Source: Brachionus plicatilis
Lineage: Eukaryota; Rotifera; Eurotatoria; Ploima; Brachionidae
Assembly (NCBI GenBank): GCA_010279815.1
Contig: QEOQ01000707.1
Location: forward strand, 696,581-760,580
DNA: 64,000 nt
Reading direction: 5' to 3'
Shown here: in pieces, positions 59,701-64,000 of the stretch
How positions within the stretch are numbered: position 1 is the stretch's first letter
How the letters are laid out: each line of letters opens with the position of its first letter
The notes under the pieces: model-generated
Database searches by the model: none
The model's input: the letters and a program-made list of their open reading frames with translations, nothing else
Told to the model about the DNA's origin: nothing
Translations under genes and position numbers: made by a program

Positions 59701-61378
59701 TTTTCAAAATTATCAAAATCATTAGATTAATTAAGTTTTAAATTTTTAAATGATCGTTTTGATCTTAAAATTTGATCTAGAACTTCATTTGCCAATATGA
59801 AGCTTCTTTCCTTTCAATCTTCCTTTCTGTTTCACAAAATTTCATTTTGCAGCCATCATGACCGCATGGAACGGTAAAAATTAAATTTCATACGAGAACT
59901 AAAATATTAATTTTGACTTATAAGTGACTTGACTAAAATTTTTTTGTGGCTTTGGCGTAAAAACAAATCTGATTTCATTTTATAAATACTTTTAATCAAA
60001 TAATTTATATTCATACTTTAAAGTTACAATTCTTAAAAATTAATTAATATTTTTATTTTGTGTTTTAAATGTATAATTTTGAATAAATCAAACTTGAGAA
60101 ACAAATTCTAGTTCCATACAGTTTCAATGTCTAATGTAATGATTTAATTTATTAAAACATCAGTTAATTATAAAAATAAAAAGTTATATTTTTTGACAGA
60201 TTTTTTGTTTTTTGGTTCAAATTTAAAAAAATCATCAATTATTTCAAATTCAAAAAGACTTAATGAACAAAAAATAAACTTACCACGAAATTTGGGTTTA
60301 ATAGTTCATCAGCTTCATCTAAACAAACAATCTCAATATCATCAGCAATCTAATAAAAGAAAATATTTTTAATTGCCAAAGTATGCTAAATCTGATCTTA
60401 CAAAATTTTTTCTATTCATCAAATCTCTAAGACGTCCAGGCGTGGCGCAAACTTAAATCAAAATTTTATTTCCTATTTATTTAAACAAGCTTTTGCGCTT
60501 ACCGATATCGACTTTTCCATTTAGAGCACGTATTTGACTTTCATAGCCTGTTCCGCCAAGAACAGATATACATTTTAAGCTTGGTGATAATTCTTGAATT
60601 GCTCTTTTAAAAAATTGTTAAAAATTACTTTAAAATTATATTAAAATTATTTTAAAACTATTCTAAAATTATTTTAAAATTATTTTAAAATTATGATTTA
60701 CTTTGTTAATTGTAAACAAAGTTCTCTGGTTGGCGACAGAACTAGACACTTTGGGAATCGACTTTTGTTTTCACTTGTTAAAATTCTGCTGACTATTGGA
60801 ATTGCAAAGGCCAGGGTCTTGCCACTTCCAGTAAATGCTTTTCCCACCAAATCTCTTTATTTAAAAAAATTTAGAAAAATATTTAAATATAAAAATTTAT
60901 TTTACTTTCCATCCAAAGTGTGCTTAAGAGTTTTTTCCTGAATTTCAAAAGGTGATGTGAATCCAAGTTGGTCTATGCGAGATAAAAGTTGCTCTGGAAT
61001 ATTATAATCCCTGAAGCTGAGATCTTTTGTATTTGAATAATCAATTTGCTGCCCACTAGCTTGCACAGGTTCGGCATTTTCAAAATCTTCAAAGCGTGAG
61101 CCATTTCTGTTCGGATTTTCGAATCTTTTTTTAAGTCCAAAATTCTTTTTGTTGGTTCCATAATCACGCTGATGATTTTCGCCTCTTTTGTATTTTAAAT
61201 CGAAAGAAGTGTTGGTGTCTGTATTTGAAATATAAAATCTTTTCAAATCTAAAGTTAGTGCGGTTCGATTTAACGATTGTGCCACCAAAATACGCTTTCC
61301 ATCGGAAATTTTGGAAATGGTCAGAGCATTTCTGAGCGATAAACTCTTGATTAACAAATTTTTACACAATTGACTCAT
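56787..61378 (-). CDS. DEAD-box RNA helicase, possibly mitochondrial
   Basis: ATP-dependent RNA helicase. Exons in coding order: 60906-61378, 60702-60854, 60503-60603, 60402-60451, 60284-60349, 57459-57726, 57276-57409, 57043-57222, 56787-56990. Joined they give 542 aa, all phases consistent. Motifs: Q-motif region (GFTSPFEIQ), I GSGKT (167-171), Ia PTRE, GG in VLGGTGYES, Ib TPGRL, II DEAD (270-273), III SAT (300-302), [18 protein letters not shown] (417-425), VI HRSGRAGR (447-454). The core resembles the DDX21/DDX50 group, but no GUCT domain follows; the tail is only about 65 aa. The first 50 residues are basic and nearly free of acid residues, as in a mitochondrial presequence (inference). 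Intron 5 is 2.6 kb and carries MITEs. Poly(A) signal at 56741-56746. Confidence 0.9.
58162..58516. mobile_element. MITE with exact 9-bp target duplication, in a helicase intron
   Basis: 355-bp palindrome. Ends GGGGCTGTGAAGTT and inverse AACTTCACAACCAC, flanked by exact TTTGATTGT (58153-58161 and 58517-58525). The interior has the TGCAAAAACTCTGCA motif common to the window's MITEs. A 9-bp duplication is typical of Mutator-like elements. Confidence 0.88.
58963..59053. mobile_element. One arm of a CAGAGTT foldback element
   Basis: CAGAGTTTCTTAAAAGTCAC followed by AAGTCTTAAGTCAAGTCC, nearly identical to the left arm of the complete element at 61614-62050. No matching right arm nearby; the next 150 bp are a separate MITE. 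Confidence 0.45.
59057..59207. mobile_element. Short CAGTACAA MITE, Tc1/mariner-like
   Basis: 151 bp between TA dinucleotides (59055-59056 and 59208-59209). Terminal inverted repeats of about 30 bp start CAGTACAAATTAAAACTAAC. The centre has imperfect CTTCTTCGAC/GTCGAGGAAAAG complementarity, so the whole element can fold. Confidence 0.7.
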
Positions 61379-61613
61379 CTAGATACAAAAAATTTGTTTT
61401 ATTGTTTTTTAAAAGCAAAGCGTGCTACAAATTTTTAAAAACAAAAAGTAGTCTATTATAAAATGCTTTATTTAATAAATGGAATAATTTAAAATCGGTT
61501 TTGAAATTTTAAATAGTGCATGTAGTAGCAAAAATAAAATGAAACATTGCAAATATTGAAGTTTGAATTGCAAAAAGAAAAATTAGTAGAAGTTTATTAT
61601 TTTGTTGTTTATC

Positions 61614-62050
61614 CAGAGTTTTTTAAAAGTCACAAGTCTCAAGTCAAGTCCAAATCCGGACTTATATTCATTTTTTTCAAAAGTTCGAGCCAAAGAACTT
61701 GGATTTTTTTTTTGTAAGTCCGGACTTGGGCGTTAATTTTAGTGACTTAAAATCAGAGTTTTTTAAATGCCCAAAAAAAAAAGTTCAAGTCCAGTCTCTT
61801 TTTTTTTTAAATTTGCTAGATCAGGCTTCATATCAAAAAATTTATCTACTCTTGGGTTGTCTAATGCATTAGATTTACCATATATCAGAATTTTCTTGCA
61901 ATTTTAGCATAAAAGTCTTCACAATTCTTCTTCAGTATGCAAAATTTTAGAGTCTTTTTTTTTTTAAATTTTAAGTCTTTGCTAGAACTTTTGAAAAAAA
62001 AAGTCCGGACTTGGACTTGACTTCGGACTAGTGATTTTTAAACAACTCTG
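61614..62050. mobile_element. CAGAGTT foldback element
   Basis: Inverted ends of about 50 bp: CAGAGTTTTTTAAAAGTCAC and, inverted at the right, CAGAGTTGTTTAAAAATCAC, each followed by AAGTC(A)AGTCC and TCCGGACTT. The AAGTCCGGACTT motif recurs inside. No unambiguous target duplication. Confidence 0.6.
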
Positions 62051-62589
62051 CTTAAAATATAATCTACTCAAGATTATATAGTTATCTTTAACAAAACTCT
62101 ATCAAAATACCAGTTGAGTTTCAAACGTTTTATTGATTAAAAATTATTGATTTGAGAATTAAATCTAATTGTACAATAATTGTTATTAAAATATAAAGTA
62201 AGAATTGTCAGACATATCGTAAATAAGTTATTAAAATAAATGTATCAAATTGACACTGTTTCAAAATAACAACATTAAAAAAACATTACATTAAAATGAC
62301 GAGTGTCAAAATGACTCAATCAAAATAACGAATGTCAAAATAATAGTATCAATATATCTTTATTAAAATGACATAAAAAAATAAATAGTTTAATCAATAA
62401 AATCAGCAAATCAGTTTTTTTTTAAAACAATTCAATTTCAAGGTTAATCAACAGGCTAGTGTCCTTATCGTAATCCAGTGATTTACACTTCATTTATTTA
62501 ATACAAAAAAAATTTTTTAATATTTTAATTTTAATTTTTTAAAATTAAGATTTTTACAAAATTAAAAAAAGAAAAAAAGAATTAATTGT
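62051..62589. other. Non-coding with degenerate CAAAATGAC repeats
   Basis: Between 62230 and 62370 a loose repeat of AAAATGAC/AAAATAAC spaced about 15-25 bp occurs. At 62440-62466 the stretch AAGGTTAATCAACAGGCTAG repeats the LINE-derived sequence found at 9990-10016. Confidence 0.4.
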
Positions 62590-63800
62590 TTTCCTTTTCA
62601 ATTTATTTTTATTTATTTGTAGATCTGTATCGAGCGTTAGCTCCTTCAGAGAAAAATAAAAAATAAAAATAAAAATAAATATATAATTAAACCAAAATAA
62701 AATGATTAAAATAAAGGTTTCAAAATAAAATCAGTATAAAAAAAGAATCGTTTTTGAAAGGCAGAAAATAGACACAAAAGTTATTTCGGTTTATTTCTCA
62801 GAGAAAAAAGAGTCTATGACAAGGTAGCAATTTCACAATGGAGTTGGATAGTTAACAAATATAGATTCGAAACCTCGTGTGTACTCATTTACCAGTCTAA
62901 GAAGTAATGGGACAGAATTTGTAAGTCCAACCCTGACATATCTTTCGCTTAATTCTAAAAGCCGGTTCGTATTGTATGAATTTTTAATTTGTTTTGGACC
63001 TCGTGGTATAAAATGCTTGGAAGGGTTTCAAACCGGCAATGTGAAATTTTAGTACAAAAATTACAGTACAAAAACTAAAAGCTTTATAATTTTTTTTCTG
63101 ATTGTGCAAAAATTGTTCTGCAAAAAGTACAATATTGTACAAATATGTACAAAAGGATTCCAAGCTCTGCAAAAACGCTGCAATTTTCTGTAAAATGCAC
63201 ACCATCAAAAAATCCTTGATTAAACTATGCAATAAATTGCAGAGTTTTTGCAGAGCTTGGAATTCTTTAGTACAAATTTGTAAAATATTGTACTTTTTGC
63301 AGAACAATTTTTGCACAATCAGAAAAAAAACTATAAAGCTTTTACTTTTTGTACTAAAATTTCACATTTCCTTTCAAACCTTAGTTTAAGAATGGATCGA
63401 ACTGCTGAGTTTTGAATAGTTTGAAGTTTTTTAATGTTGGTATCAGATAAAGAGTTTTAACAGCTAAAATTATAGTCTAAAATGGAACCAATAAGCGATT
63501 TTTATAAATTTCCAAGTGTTTTGTGATGTAGGCGTCAGTTTTTATTAGATAAAATTTTAATTAAATTTAGCCTAGAGTTGCGACGCTCTTTTAATTCATC
63601 AATCAGTGGACTAAAGGTTAGCAGTGAGTCAAATCCTATGCCTAATAATTTGATTTCGTCCTGTCGCTTTAAATTATCCCCACATATTTTCAAATCAAGA
63701 TTGAGCTCTTCTCTTGTTGATTTTGTGAATACTATGTAACAAGATTTTTCAATTGAAATCTTCATTTTCCATTTTGTTAACCATGGTTCCAATTCTTTAA
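62590..63800 (-). pseudogene. Degenerate LINE copy, split by a MITE
   Basis: Minus strand. 63535-63792 reads WLTKWKMKISIEKSCYIVFT, then LKRQDEIKLLGIGFDSLLTF and ELKERRNSRLNLIKILSNKN. After stops and frameshifts come LQTIQNSAVRSILKLRFE (MITE inserted here) and LELSERYVRVGLTNSVPLLL to a stop near 62815. The 3' UTR ends near 62590 with a GAGCTAACGCTC stem-loop. Protein-level sibling of 42836-43575. LINE-like sequence may extend to the window end (63800-64000), but no clear motif was read there. Confidence 0.72.
63035..63371. mobile_element. Palindromic MITE inserted in a LINE (GGCAATG family)
   Basis: 337 bp. GGCAATGTGAAATTTTAGTA at the left and the inverse ...TTTCACATTTCC at the right, flanked by an exact 9-bp TTTCAAACC (63026-63034 and 63372-63380). 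Same family as 42088-42440, also inserted in LINE coding sequence. Overlapping frames on both strands are palindrome shadows. Confidence 0.88.
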
Positions 63801-64000
63801 GTTAAGTATTTTTCAATAGTTTAAATATTTTATTAATAATTTTTAGGCTCTTTTTCCTACCAGTTAAAAAAAAAGCTTTCCTTTTTTTTGTGATAATGTA
63901 ATAAAATCTTTAACAGGTTTATTAAGTGTTAAAGAATTAATAGATTGAATCAAACTCTCCATTCGTAATTTTTGATTAGTATTATATTATTTTGATTAGT

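Overview
This is an animal nuclear-genome window. It is strongly A+T-rich, the genes have classic GT-AG introns (many only about 45-70 nt), and the gene content is metazoan: a Cys-loop receptor, a copper monooxygenase, a glutamate/neutral amino-acid transporter, TopBP1 and a SMYD4-type protein. The A+T bias, the tiny introns and the many jockey/CR1-like LINE remnants and foldback MITEs would fit a monogonont rotifer such as Brachionus. That placement is inference from general appearance, not from a species-specific marker.

Layout, left to right. (1) 1183-5916, minus: nicotinic acetylcholine receptor alpha-type subunit. Six coding exons were reconstructed, including a canonical 45-nt exon and a 9-nt micro-exon; the signal-peptide exon was not found. 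A 724-bp foldback element carrying GC-rich minisatellite sits in one of its introns. (2) 5917-11515: non-coding, with two opposed LINE scraps near 9.5-10.1 kb. (3) 11516-18575, plus: TopBP1/Mus101 (8 exons, 1301 aa), ending without the C-terminal BRCT pair. (4) 20399-24331, plus: DBH-like monooxygenase (11 exons, 614 aa). (5) 26866-27224: assembly gap. (6) 27255-31938, minus: a 1537-aa disordered, Gln/Ser/Ala-rich AT-hook protein in a sharp G+C island, family not recognised. (7) 32-46 kb: a long gene-poor stretch holding LINE 3' ends, a Mutator-like transposase remnant and many MITEs. (8) 46230-48254, plus: intron-less SMYD4-like TPR/SET/MYND protein. (9) 50970-52809, plus: SLC1 transporter (7 exons, 483 aa) with altered substrate and sodium-site residues. 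(10) 56787-61378, minus: DEAD-box RNA helicase (9 exons, 542 aa). (11) 61.6-64 kb: a foldback element and a minus-strand LINE copy interrupted by a MITE.

For the six multi-exon genes every proposed splice junction follows GT-AG, the codon phases match across junctions, and the joined protein aligns with the family expectation where a family is known. The genes are functionally unrelated neighbours, as expected of a eukaryotic chromosome. Two MITE classes recur: elements flanked by TA with CAG-type ends (Tc1/mariner-like), and elements mostly with GGCAA-type ends and 8-9-bp target duplications. The second class could be driven by the Mutator-like transposase whose remnant lies at 43.9-44.1 kb.

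The most unusual items are the SLC1 paralogue that has lost its side-chain arginine and one sodium-site aspartate, the truncated TopBP1, the nAChR micro-exon plus 9' substitution, and the foldback elements whose arms are tandem repeats.
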